NCBI RefSeq assembly: GCF_013315265.1
Contig: NZ_JABUFE010000003.1
Coordinates: forward strand, 1-64,000
DNA from: Parasulfitobacter algicola
GTDB taxonomy: Bacteria > Pseudomonadota > Alphaproteobacteria > Rhodobacterales > Rhodobacteraceae
DNA length: 64,000 bases
Reading direction: 5' to 3'
Shown one piece after another: positions 36,034 to 44,121 of the stretch. The notes beneath the pieces are model-generated. The model ran no database searches. It worked only from the letters and a program-made list of their open reading frames with translations, and had not been told where the DNA came from. Every line of letters starts with the position of its first letter. The first letter of the stretch is position 1. The position numbers were made by a program, and so were the translations under genes.

Positions 36034-37743
36034 ATGCCCGCAAAAATATCCCGCGCGACTTATGCTGATATGTTTGGCCCCACCACGGGCGACAAAGTCC
36101 GGCTGGCCGACACCGATCTGATCATCGAGGTCGAACGCGATCTGACCACCTATGGCGAAGAGGTCAAGTTCGGCGGGGGTAAGGTGATCCGTGATGGGAT
36201 GGGGCAGTCTCAGGTCACGCGGGCCGACGGGGCGGTGGACACGGTGATCACGAACGCCTTGATCGTCGACCACACGGGCATCTACAAGGCGGATGTCGGC
36301 CTGAAAGACGGGCAGATCCACAAGATCGGCAAGGCGGGCAACCCGGATACGCAACCGGGTGTCGACATCATCATCGGCCCCGGAACCGAGGCCATCGCGG
36401 GCGAGGGCAAGATCCTGACCGCGGGCGGCTTTGACGCGCATATCCACTTTATCTGCCCGCAACAGATCGAGGATGCCTTGCATTCCGGCCTGACTACGAT
36501 GCTGGGCGGTGGCACCGGGCCCGCGCACGGCACGCTGGCCACCACCTGCACACCGGGGCCGTGGCATATCGGGCGGATGCTGCAGGCTTTGGATGCTTTC
36601 CCAATGAACGTCGGCCTGTCCAGCAAAGGCAACGCCAGCCAACCCGCGGCTTTGGTTGAGATGGTCAACGCCGGTGCCTGCGCCATGAAGCTGCACGAAG
36701 ATTGGGGCACCACGCCTGCCGCCATCGATTGCTGCCTGTCTGTGGCTGATGATATGGATGTGCAGGTGATGATCCACACCGACACGCTGAACGAAAGCGG
36801 CTTTGTCGAAAACACCATCGCCGCGATGAAGGGCCGGACGATCCACGCCTTCCATACCGAGGGCGCAGGCGGCGGGCACGCGCCCGACATCATCAAGGTC
36901 TGCGGGCTGGACCATGTGATCCCAAGTTCCACCAACCCGACGCGGCCCTATACAGTGAATACTCTGGAAGAGCATCTGGATATGCTCATGGTCTGCCACC
37001 ACCTGGATAAGTCCATCCCCGAAGATGTGGCCTTTGCCGAAAGCCGCATCCGCAAGGAAACCATTGCGGCCGAAGATATCCTGCACGACATGGGCGCGTT
37101 TTCGATCATCGCGTCCGATAGCCAGGCCATGGGCCGCGTGGGCGAGGTGATCATCCGCACATGGCAGACCGCCCATAAAATGAAGGTCCAGCGCGGGCGT
37201 TTGGCTGAGGAGACGGGCGACAACGACAACCTGCGCGTCCGCCGCTATATCGCGAAATATACGATCAACCCGGCGATTGCCCATGGGATCAGCACGCATA
37301 TCGGGTCGATTGAGGAAGGCAAGCGCGCCGACCTATGCCTGTGGAGCCCTGCGTTTTTCGGGGTGAAGCCCGAGATGGTGCTGATCGGCGGCACCATTGC
37401 TTGTGCGCAGATGGGTGATCCGAATGCGTCGATCCCGACGCCTCAGCCCGTCTACACCCGGCCTATGTTCGGGGCTTTTGGGCGGTCGGTCGAAAACTCT
37501 GCCGTGACCTTCGTGTCAGGTGCCGCGCAGGCCGCCGATATCGGCGGGCAACTGGGGCTGGCGAAATCCACGCTTGCGGTCGAACGCACCCGCGAGATCG
37601 GTAAGAAAGACATGGTCCTGAACGATGCCACACCCGAAGTCGAGGTGAACCCCGAAACCTACGAAGTGCGGGCCAATGGCCAACTGCTGACCTGCGACCC
37701 CGCCAAAGAACTGCCGATGGCGCAGCGATATTTTCTTTTTTAA
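36034..37743 (+). CDS. ureC: Urease alpha (catalytic) subunit
   Basis: 569 residues, normal length. All nickel-site residues are visible: the His pair in GGFDAHIHF, the carbamylated Lys in AMKLHEDWG, His in VMIHTDTLN, His in [12 protein letters not shown], the flap Cys-His in LMVCHHLD, and Asp in [10 protein letters not shown]. It hydrolyses urea. The gene is markedly GC-rich: one counted line (36361-36420) has 40 of 60 G/C, against much lower values on both sides, with the change at the gene ends. Confidence 0.96.
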   Translation: MPAKISRATYADMFGPTTGDKVRLADTDLIIEVERDLTTYGEEVKFGGGKVIRDGMGQSQVTRADGAVDTVITNALIVDHTGIYKADVGLKDGQIHKIGKAGNPDTQPGVDIIIGPGTEAIAGEGKILTAGGFDAHIHFICPQQIEDALHSGLTTMLGGGTGPAHGTLATTCTPGPWHIGRMLQALDAFPMNVGLSSKGNASQPAALVEMVNAGACAMKLHEDWGTTPAAIDCCLSVADDMDVQVMIHTDTLNESGFVENTIAAMKGRTIHAFHTEGAGGGHAPDIIKVCGLDHVIPSSTNPTRPYTVNTLEEHLDMLMVCHHLDKSIPEDVAFAESRIRKETIAAEDILHDMGAFSIIASDSQAMGRVGEVIIRTWQTAHKMKVQRGRLAEETGDNDNLRVRRYIAKYTINPAIAHGISTHIGSIEEGKRADLCLWSPAFFGVKPEMVLIGGTIACAQMGDPNASIPTPQPVYTRPMFGAFGRSVENSAVTFVSGAAQAADIGGQLGLAKSTLAVERTREIGKKDMVLNDATPEVEVNPETYEVRANGQLLTCDPAKELPMAQRYFLF

Positions 37744-37804
37744 GAGGTGAAGCCAAGGATAATAGGATCGCGTGCGTCTTATTTACATTATGAATATATA
37801 GGAC

Positions 37805-38266
37805 ATGCATATGATACTAAAATCAATATTTAGACTGACCTCCCTCGTGTTGACCATATGCTGGACAGCATCATCGGCAAACGCATTAAGTTGTGTGTCC
37901 CGCCATTTGCTTGCGCAAGCTGAAAACTCTCGTGGTGTGCCTGCTCAGGTCATTGTCATGGGACAAATTGATACGACCGATTGGATCTTTCGCGGTGTCA
38001 TATTTGAAGAAGACGGTTCTGACGTGCCACTTGATTTTTTCATACCTATTTTTAACCGCCTTCCAACACGTCACAGCGTTTGGGGGACAGGGCCATCCTT
38101 ACCGCTTGATACAGCTTTCATAGGCCCGGTTTCTTATACTGGTAAAGGCCATTACAAATTTGATCTTGGGTTGTGTGGACCTGATCTGATCAGGGTGCCA
38201 TCGGCTGAGGTAATTGCAAAGGTCAAGCAATGTCTTGCAACGGGTGAATGTGATGATACATCATGA
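37805..38266 (+). CDS. Secreted protein of unknown function
   Basis: 153 residues with a signal peptide (LKSIFRLTSLVLTICWTASSANA, cut before LSCVSRH). Cys at the start of the mature part and in LGLCGPDL and VKQCLATGECDD could form disulfides. No family recognised. Base composition falls back to the AT-rich background right after ureC. It is one of four genes lying between ureC and ureE. Confidence 0.6.
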   Translation: MHMILKSIFRLTSLVLTICWTASSANALSCVSRHLLAQAENSRGVPAQVIVMGQIDTTDWIFRGVIFEEDGSDVPLDFFIPIFNRLPTRHSVWGTGPSLPLDTAFIGPVSYTGKGHYKFDLGLCGPDLIRVPSAEVIAKVKQCLATGECDDTS

Positions 38267-38288
38267 CAAATTATCCAAAGGCTGTTGA

Positions 38289-38894
38289 ATGAATTTCAAA
38301 TTTGATTTTATTGCTTTGTGCAGTTGTTTGTCTGTTGCGTCATTAAGCCATGCAGAGTGTGTCACTGCGGCTGATATGGCGAATGGGATTATCGTTAAAT
38401 TAGACGATGGATCGACAGAACACCATCGCACAAAGCGCCCTGACCTTGTCGAAGTTATCTGGACTCCTGCCGAAGAGGATCCCTCGTCTATATTATATGG
38501 GAAAGGGATTTATCTATTGCAGATGGTTTCTGTTATTGACGGAGTGACAGATGTATCAAGTCGCGTGACAATTGGTTACGATAAATCCGTTGCTGATCTG
38601 GTTGTTTTGCCTTCAAACGGTCAGCTGACTGAGCAGACTTTCAAATATTCTCCGTATACCGGCTTTGTTCGTGAGACGATCACATATATGTTTTCTGATC
38701 CTGCTGAAATACAGGTGGCTGGTTGCACATATTTGGCGCAACTGATCAATGTCATTGCTGTTGAAGACAGTACGACGTTCGAACAAAATATTGTTTATGT
38801 TCCATCTCTTGGAACAAGTTTTATTACATCCTATAGATCTGATAACGAAGAGTTTTACGATATAAATATCCAAAGCATTACTGCGGCTGAATGA
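38289..38894 (+). CDS. Secreted protein, paralogue of the gene at 39370
   Basis: 201 residues with signal MNFKFDFIALCSCLSVASLSHA. The mature part starts ECVTAADMANGIIV and later has VAGCTYLAQLINVIAVED. It shares this layout, including the two Cys positions and G-I-Y/M-like turns, with the protein at 39370-40008, so the two are diverged duplicates. The single Cys pair suggests a disulfide. Function unknown. Confidence 0.65.
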   Translation: MNFKFDFIALCSCLSVASLSHAECVTAADMANGIIVKLDDGSTEHHRTKRPDLVEVIWTPAEEDPSSILYGKGIYLLQMVSVIDGVTDVSSRVTIGYDKSVADLVVLPSNGQLTEQTFKYSPYTGFVRETITYMFSDPAEIQVAGCTYLAQLINVIAVEDSTTFEQNIVYVPSLGTSFITSYRSDNEEFYDINIQSITAAE

Positions 38895-39022
38895 TCTTTC
38901 TGCGAACACTTTATCTATGCAGGTTGCGCAATGCGGGGATGACAAATTGGCAGTACAAACGACAACAAAGCTGACCTATCTATTAGACGGGGTAGGACAC
39001 ATTTTATTTGTCGGAGCACAGT

Positions 39023-39241
39023 ATGGCTTACATCACAGACACACAGGCCGATCGCGGCACTCATCCCCTTCGCGCTTTTTGGGATATGATGATCCGTGCG
39101 CGCGAAGCATCCTTGAATAATCAGGGCCGGGTTGCGCAAATTGAAAAACTGAACGCAAAAACAGATGCCGAGTTGAAAGAAATCGGTATAAATCGCGAAG
39201 ATATTACGCGGTACGTTTTTCGCGATCTTATCTATATCTAA
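39023..39241 (+). CDS. DUF1127-type small protein
   Basis: 72 residues from ATG 39023 (MAYITDTQADRGTHPLRAF). The C-terminal half (KTDAELKEIGINREDITRYVFRD) is the DUF1127 pattern; alphaproteobacterial members include small stress- and RNA-binding-linked proteins. An extended start at 39008 is possible. A hairpin follows the stop, TTTTCAGGCA / TGCTTGAAAA (39248-39257 and 39269-39278). It lies between the two secreted paralogues. Confidence 0.75.
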   Translation: MAYITDTQADRGTHPLRAFWDMMIRAREASLNNQGRVAQIEKLNAKTDAELKEIGINREDITRYVFRDLIYI

Positions 39242-39369
39242 GCGTATTTTTCAGGCATTGGTTGCAGCTGCTTGAAAATCAACCAGAAAGTGCATTCGCC
39301 CTATTGCGATTTTGTTGAAAGTACTGACTTGATAGACATGCGCATTTTTCGACATGGCGACGAAATCAC

Positions 39370-40008
39370 ATGACTGTTTTGATCAGACTATTGCTGTCTT
39401 TGACCTTTTCACTTTGTACATTGCAAAGCGCTTTGGCACGTTGTGTAACATCAGAAGATCTGCAATCTGGTATTGCTGTGACCCATGAAACGGGTCCTGT
39501 TGAAATTTATCGCATGGAAAGCCCTGATATCATTCAAGTTTCCAGTAGAATGCCTGTGGACAACACATCGTTGCATATCTTTTTGTCACACGGAATGTAC
39601 GAAGTGTCGCGCTATTCCGTACAGGAAGAGCAGTTTGACTTCAGTTCTCGCAGCTTTTCAAACTTTCAAGCGCCAAGCATAAATCTTCCTGTTCCAACTG
39701 CAGAAACGACTTGGTCATCACCGATTATTCAGGGATTTACATCATCGGTCCAAAGTGATGCTGATGCAGACCCGCAAGGGCATGAGCTGATCTATCAATT
39801 TGGTCAGTTGACAACTTTGACGCTGGTCGACTGCACATATCTGGTCATGCCAGTATCTGTGAAATCTGTATCAGATGCGGGCGCTGAAAAACATGTTCAG
39901 CTAATGTATTATTTTCCCGATATCGGTATCAGGCTGATTGTTGGTGACAGGCTGAATGGTGAACCCGCCAATACGCGGGCCTTGATCAGTATTCAGCCCT
40001 TGGATTAG
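39370..40008 (+). CDS. Secreted protein, paralogue of the gene at 38289
   Basis: 212 residues with signal MTVLIRLLLSLTFSLCTLQSALA. The mature region RCVTSEDLQSGIAV, LSHGMYEVSRYSV and LVDCTYLVMPVSVKSVSD line up with the product of 38289-38894, though identity is low. It has the same two-Cys layout. No family recognised. Followed 9 bases later by ureE, so it probably shares its transcript. Confidence 0.65.
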   Translation: MTVLIRLLLSLTFSLCTLQSALARCVTSEDLQSGIAVTHETGPVEIYRMESPDIIQVSSRMPVDNTSLHIFLSHGMYEVSRYSVQEEQFDFSSRSFSNFQAPSINLPVPTAETTWSSPIIQGFTSSVQSDADADPQGHELIYQFGQLTTLTLVDCTYLVMPVSVKSVSDAGAEKHVQLMYYFPDIGIRLIVGDRLNGEPANTRALISIQPLD

Positions 40009-40017
40009 GACTTTGAT

Positions 40018-40461
40018 ATGACATTTAAAGCGTTGTCGACAAAGGAAAAAGGCAGTTGGCAAAATGCGATTGCGACCGTCACCTTGTCGTATGCAGATCG
40101 GATTTTGCGACGTAAGCGGCTGACCTTGGATGATGGACGTGATGTGTTGGTCGATTTGCCCCAGACCGTATCACTGAATCAGGGGGACGTCTTTGTATTG
40201 GACAACGGTGCATACGTTGAAGTGCGCGCCGCAGTTGAAAGCCTATTGGAAATAACCGGGGATTTACCGCGTTTGGCATGGCATATCGGCAATCGCCATA
40301 CGCCCTGCCAGGTTGAGCAGGATCGTCTTGTGATTCAGGACGATAAAGTGTTGCACGACATGCTGGAACATCTTGGCGCAACACTAAAATCCATTCAGGC
40401 ACCCTTTACCCCTGAGGGTGGTGCCTATGGCCATGGCCGTACAATGGGCCACAGCAACTGA
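40018..40461 (+). CDS. ureE: Urease accessory protein UreE
   Basis: 147 residues. Nickel metallochaperone that delivers Ni to the urease activation complex. Family signatures are SYADRILRRKRLTLDDG, the conserved LAWHIGNRHTPCQVEQDRLVIQDD and DMLEHLGATLKSIQAPFTPEGGAYG. The C-terminal His-rich tail found in some UreE is short here (YGHGRTMGHSN). ureF and ureG would be expected next but are absent; a GST gene on the other strand follows after 7 bases. Confidence 0.92.
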   Translation: MTFKALSTKEKGSWQNAIATVTLSYADRILRRKRLTLDDGRDVLVDLPQTVSLNQGDVFVLDNGAYVEVRAAVESLLEITGDLPRLAWHIGNRHTPCQVEQDRLVIQDDKVLHDMLEHLGATLKSIQAPFTPEGGAYGHGRTMGHSN

Positions 40462-40468
40462 TAAGTGG

Positions 40469-41176
40469 TTATGTCTTGCTTTTAAACAAAACATTCTGCG
40501 CGTTTTTATCATCTTCGATTGATTTGCGCTGATCAGAATGCAGGGCGTGCCCCGCCTGAACACCGGGACGTGCGCCGCACAGATCAAGCCAACGCTTCAT
40601 ATTTGGCTTGTCGTCCAATGTCTGTTGCTGACCTTCCCAAAGCACGGCCCAAGGCCAAATCGCCATATCCGCTATCGAAAAGAAATCGCCCGCGACGTAT
40701 TCATGTTTCGCCAATTGCCGATCCAAAACGCTATAAAGACGGCCGGTTTCAGTGCGATACCGATCTTTGGCATAGGGCAGATCATTGGGTGGATCCATCG
40801 CAGGTGCGTATTTTAAGAAATGATGCGCCTGTCCTGCCATGGGACCCAGCCCGCCCATTTGCCACATCAGCCATTGATCTACGGCAATGCGCTCACGTTC
40901 AGTCGGACCCCCAAATTGCCCAGTCTTCCGCGCCAGATACTGTAAAATCGCGCCAGACTCAAAAAGTGACACAGGTGTGCCATCGGGACCATCTGGATCA
41001 ACAATGGCGGGCATTCGATTGTTTGGCGCAATCGCCAGAAAGTCCGGCTTGAACTGATCGCCAGCACCGATATCAACCAGATGCGTGGTATAGGGCAGGC
41101 CCATTTCCTCAAGCGCGATAGAGACTTTCCAGCCGTTTGGTGTGGGCCAGTAATACAGATCAATCGGGTCCGCCAT
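40469..41176 (-). CDS. Glutathione S-transferase (Nu-like, YfcG type)
   Basis: 235 residues from the ATG at 41176 (MADPIDLYYWPTPNGWKVSIALEEMG). The thioredoxin-like N-terminal half contains the TPNGWK active-site region and the cis-Pro/ES motif NNRMPAIVDPD...SLFESGAILQYL. The C-terminal half is all-helical. Members reduce disulfides with glutathione. Convergent with ureE. Confidence 0.88.
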   Translation of the reverse strand: MADPIDLYYWPTPNGWKVSIALEEMGLPYTTHLVDIGAGDQFKPDFLAIAPNNRMPAIVDPDGPDGTPVSLFESGAILQYLARKTGQFGGPTERERIAVDQWLMWQMGGLGPMAGQAHHFLKYAPAMDPPNDLPYAKDRYRTETGRLYSVLDRQLAKHEYVAGDFFSIADMAIWPWAVLWEGQQQTLDDKPNMKRWLDLCGARPGVQAGHALHSDQRKSIEDDKNAQNVLFKSKT

Positions 41177-41233
41177 CTTATTCCTCACTTTCATTTTTCG
41201 CCACGATGACTGTTTTTACGCAAAGGGCAAGGC

Positions 41234-41262
41234 TTGACCTGTGGCGTCTACAGGGCTATCGA
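41234..41262 (+). promoter_or_regulatory. Promoter of metZ
   Basis: TTGACC (41234-41239), a 17-base spacer, and TATCGA (41257-41262). Transcription would start near 41269, right at the 5' side of the riboswitch, which supports the call. Confidence 0.6.
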
Positions 41263-41266
41263 ACCA

Positions 41267-41322
41267 CTTGTGGCGATTTGTTTACCGGATTGCGGGCCAC
41301 GTTAAATATGCCGCTAAAGAGG
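41267..41322 (+). ncRNA. SAM-II riboswitch (metA-type)
   Basis: The segment follows the SAM-II consensus. P1 GTGGC (41270-41274) pairs with GCCAC (41296-41300) around GATTTGTTTACCGG-ATTGC; then comes GTTAAATATGCCGCTAAAGA, matching the conserved 3' pseudoknot strand. SAM-II elements sense S-adenosylmethionine upstream of methionine-synthesis genes in alphaproteobacteria. It sits 72 bases before metZ, between its promoter and a terminator-like hairpin. Confidence 0.88.
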
Positions 41323-41333
41323 TCAGGGCTATT

Positions 41334-41368
41334 GCCCCCGGCGTCTTGAACGGTGGGGGTTTTTTTAT
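41334..41368 (+). terminator. Terminator-like hairpin in the metZ leader
   Basis: CCCCC and GGGGG pair around a GC-rich interior, followed directly by seven T. Located between the SAM-II riboswitch and the metZ start, it could be the expression platform (termination when SAM is bound). Confidence 0.55.
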
Positions 41369-41394
41369 GGGCAAAGCCAGCCCGGAGGATGAAG

Positions 41395-42573
41395 ATGAGC
41401 GATTGGAAACCACGCACACGCGCCGTACATTCGGGCATTCGCCGCAGCCAGTATAATGAGGTCAGTGAAGCGATCTTTCTGACCCAGGGCTTTGTCTATG
41501 ACAGCGCCGAAGCCGCCGAGGCCCGTTTTATCGATGCAGGTCCTGATGAATTCATCTATGCCCGCTATGGTAACCCGACCGTACGCATGTTCGAAGATCG
41601 GATTGCAGCACTGGAAGGGGCCGAAGATGCGTTTGCAACAGCAAGCGGAATGGCCGCTGTCAATGGCGCGTTGACATCAATGCTGAAGACCGGCGATCAT
41701 GTCGTATCGGCGCGTGCGCTGTTTGGATCCTGTCTTTATATTCTGGAAGAGGTTTTGACCCGCTACGGCGTTGAGGTTACCTTTGTCGATGGCACCGATC
41801 TTGACCAATGGGGCGCTGCGATCCGGCCTGATACAAAAGCGGTTTTCTTTGAATCTATCAGCAACCCGACATTGGAAGTGGTGGATATCAAAGCGATATC
41901 AGATCTTGCGCATATGGTTGGCGCAACAGTCATCGTGGACAACGTTTTTGCGACCCCAGTGTTTTCACGTGCGTTTGAATTGGGCGCAGATGTGGTGGTT
42001 TATTCTGCTACAAAACACATCGATGGACAGGGCCGTGCATTGGGTGGTGTGATCTTGGGAACGCAGGATTTCATCCGTAAAACTGTCGAACCTTACATGA
42101 AACATACCGGCGGATCCCTTAGCCCCTTTACTGCCTGGATGTTACTAAAGGGGCTGGAAACGATTGATTTGCGTGTACGGGCACAGGCGCAAAGTGCGGC
42201 AACTTTGGCTGCCAAACTTGAGGGGAATGATAAACTGTCCCGCGTTCTGTACCCTCATTTATCCAGCCATCCGCAGTTCGATCTGGCCAAGGCGCAGATG
42301 CAGGCTGGTGGTACCGTATTATCTATTGATGTCAAAGGGGGCCAGGCGGCTGCGTTCAAGGTGTTGAATGCTTTGAAAATATTCACGATTTCAAATAATT
42401 TGGGGGATGCGAAATCTATTGTCACACACCCGACAACAACCACACATCAACGTTTACCCGATGACCAAAAACAGCATCTTGGCATCACACCCGGCCTGAT
42501 CCGTATCAGTGTCGGGTTAGAGGACATTGATGATCTTCTAAAAGATATAAACCATGCTTTGGATGTGATCTGA
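41395..42573 (+). CDS. metZ: O-succinylhomoserine (or O-acetylhomoserine) sulfhydrylase
   Basis: PLP enzyme that makes homocysteine directly from an activated homoserine and sulfide. 392 residues from the ATG at 41395 with GGAGG at 41384-41388; an upstream ATG at 41368 is in the leader. The PLP lysine is in VYSATKHIDGQGRALGG, and Cys/Met-metabolism family motifs include YARYGNPTVRMFEDRIAALEGAE. Control by the SAM-II riboswitch places it under methionine feedback. Succinyl versus acetyl substrate is by analogy with alphaproteobacterial MetZ. Confidence 0.92.
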   Translation: MSDWKPRTRAVHSGIRRSQYNEVSEAIFLTQGFVYDSAEAAEARFIDAGPDEFIYARYGNPTVRMFEDRIAALEGAEDAFATASGMAAVNGALTSMLKTGDHVVSARALFGSCLYILEEVLTRYGVEVTFVDGTDLDQWGAAIRPDTKAVFFESISNPTLEVVDIKAISDLAHMVGATVIVDNVFATPVFSRAFELGADVVVYSATKHIDGQGRALGGVILGTQDFIRKTVEPYMKHTGGSLSPFTAWMLLKGLETIDLRVRAQAQSAATLAAKLEGNDKLSRVLYPHLSSHPQFDLAKAQMQAGGTVLSIDVKGGQAAAFKVLNALKIFTISNNLGDAKSIVTHPTTTTHQRLPDDQKQHLGITPGLIRISVGLEDIDDLLKDINHALDVI

Positions 42574-42615
42574 TCGGATATTAGTTTCATATAAAAGTGG
42601 AAATTAATGGACGCG

Positions 42616-42657
42616 ACCCCTATGTTACGTCTGGCCAGTTGCAAAAGGGGTGGCCAG
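42616..42657 (+). promoter_or_regulatory. Pseudoknot-capable leader element before folE2
   Basis: Hairpin CTGGCCA (42631-42637) / TGGCCAG (42651-42657) has a 13-nt loop containing AAAAGGGG. Upstream ACCCCT (42616-42621) is complementary to AGGGGT (42646-42651) in that loop. The G-rich loop is the likely ribosome-binding site, 11 bases before the ATG at 42662. The two helices can form together as a pseudoknot, or compete at one base, hiding the site. This matches no riboswitch class I know. Confidence 0.4.
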
Positions 42658-42661
42658 GTCC

Positions 42662-43765
42662 ATGAATATCCATTTGTCAGATATTGAGCGTGATCCAACA
42701 CGAGATGACGCTGAAACAGCACTTGCCCTTTTGCGCCAATGGGCCAGCTCTGCCACACCAACTGAAATTGCAACGCTTGATCCAGCAGTTGAAAAGCTGC
42801 TGAAAGGGCAGCCCGTGTCTGATTACCCCGATCTATCGCGCAGCTATCCTGCCGATTTCCAGGCAGATGCAGCATATAAGGCCACATTGCCTGATCTGCA
42901 AAATGGTCCCACCAGCCTGATCCGTGGTGCCAGGCAGCAAATCCAGCACGTCGGCATTTCCAACTTCCGACTGCCGATCCGGTTTCATACCCGTGATAAC
43001 GGCGACATCACCTTAGAAACGTCAATTACGGGCACTGTCAGTCTTGAGGCCGAAAAAAAAGGCATCAACATGTCCCGCATCATGCGGACATTTTACAAGC
43101 GCGCAGAGGAAACGTTCAGCTTTGAGGTTATCGAAGCTGCGTTGGACGATTACAAAACCGATCTAGAAAGCTTTGATGCGCGCATTCAGATGCGCTTCAG
43201 TTTTCCGGTCAAGGTGCAGTCCTTACGATCCGGGCTATCTGGATATCAATATTACGACATTGCGCTTGAGCTGATCGAACAAGACGGCATACGAAAGAAA
43301 ATCGTACATCTGGATTATGTTTATTCATCTACCTGCCCATGTTCGCTGGAATTGTCTGAACATGCCCGACAAACACGCGGTCAATTGGCAACACCGCATT
43401 CGCAACGGTCTGTGGCGCGCGTATCGGTCGAAGTGGATCACAAGGGTGGTTGCCTGTGGTTCGAAGATCTGATTGACCTGTGCCGTGCCGCCGTTCCCAC
43501 AGAAACGCAAGTGATGGTAAAGCGTGAAGACGAACAGGCTTTTGCGGAACTGAACGCCGCGAATCCGATCTTTGTCGAAGATGCAGCGCGATCATTTTGC
43601 GAACAGCTGCAAAAAGATGTGCGCATCGGTGATTTTCGCGTGATCGCTTCGCATCAGGAAAGCCTGCACAGCCACGATGCGGTGTCTGTATTGACCGAAG
43701 GGCAGACGTTTGCAGTGGAAAGCCTGGATCCAAAACTGTTCAATACGTTGTTCCACGTTGGGTGA
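42662..43765 (+). CDS. folE2: GTP cyclohydrolase IB (FolE2)
   Basis: 367 residues. Metal-promiscuous enzyme making 7,8-dihydroneopterin triphosphate from GTP, first step of folate and queuosine synthesis, in place of the zinc-dependent FolE. Signatures are ISNFRLPIRFHTRDNG, KGINMSRIMRTFY, and the active-site Cys in STCPCSLELSEHARQ. Starts MNIHLSDIERDPTRDD. FolE2 can work without zinc and is often Zur-controlled in bacteria; zur-znu is 3 kb away, but I see no Zur palindrome here. Confidence 0.93.
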   Translation: MNIHLSDIERDPTRDDAETALALLRQWASSATPTEIATLDPAVEKLLKGQPVSDYPDLSRSYPADFQADAAYKATLPDLQNGPTSLIRGARQQIQHVGISNFRLPIRFHTRDNGDITLETSITGTVSLEAEKKGINMSRIMRTFYKRAEETFSFEVIEAALDDYKTDLESFDARIQMRFSFPVKVQSLRSGLSGYQYYDIALELIEQDGIRKKIVHLDYVYSSTCPCSLELSEHARQTRGQLATPHSQRSVARVSVEVDHKGGCLWFEDLIDLCRAAVPTETQVMVKREDEQAFAELNAANPIFVEDAARSFCEQLQKDVRIGDFRVIASHQESLHSHDAVSVLTEGQTFAVESLDPKLFNTLFHVG

Positions 43766-43785
43766 TGAAACGGCGGACTTTTGGG

Positions 43786-44079
43786 TCAGCCGTCATATCC
43801 TTGTACGATAACTAGATCACCATCTGATACAGGATCACGCAAAGCCTTGGCCGCTTGATATTCAGGCGAATTATAGCACGCCATGGCTGTGTCATAATCT
43901 GCAAATTCAATGACAACTGTGCGGGTTTTTACAGCGCCTTCCATGATCTCTTGCGCACCACCTCGCACCACAAATCGCGCGCTATATTTGGCAAAAGGCA
44001 CAGCATTCGCGGCCCGATATGTGTCATAGGCGGCGGGATCACGGACATCCACATGCGCCACCCAATAAGCTTTTGGCAT
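43786..44079 (-). CDS. DUF1330 family protein
   Basis: 97 residues in a dimeric alpha/beta-barrel fold pattern: MPKAYWVAHVDVRDPAAYDTYRAA, GGAQEIMEG, TVVIEFADYDTAMACYNSPEYQAAKALR. DUF1330 proteins are small and of unknown function. Convergent with folE2. Confidence 0.85.
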   Translation of the reverse strand: MPKAYWVAHVDVRDPAAYDTYRAANAVPFAKYSARFVVRGGAQEIMEGAVKTRTVVIEFADYDTAMACYNSPEYQAAKALRDPVSDGDLVIVQGYDG

Positions 44080-44121
44080 TTCGTTGTTCCTTCTGAATAA
44101 AGCGCCTGAATTTACAACAGC

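Noticed and set aside
35434-37299. 621-codon minus-strand frame over ureC
   Set aside because: Antisense shadow caused by the high GC of ureC; no recognisable domain.
42590-42661. Zur box upstream of folE2
   Set aside because: No match to TGTTATAATATAACA; the symmetry there belongs to the RNA hairpin around the ribosome site.
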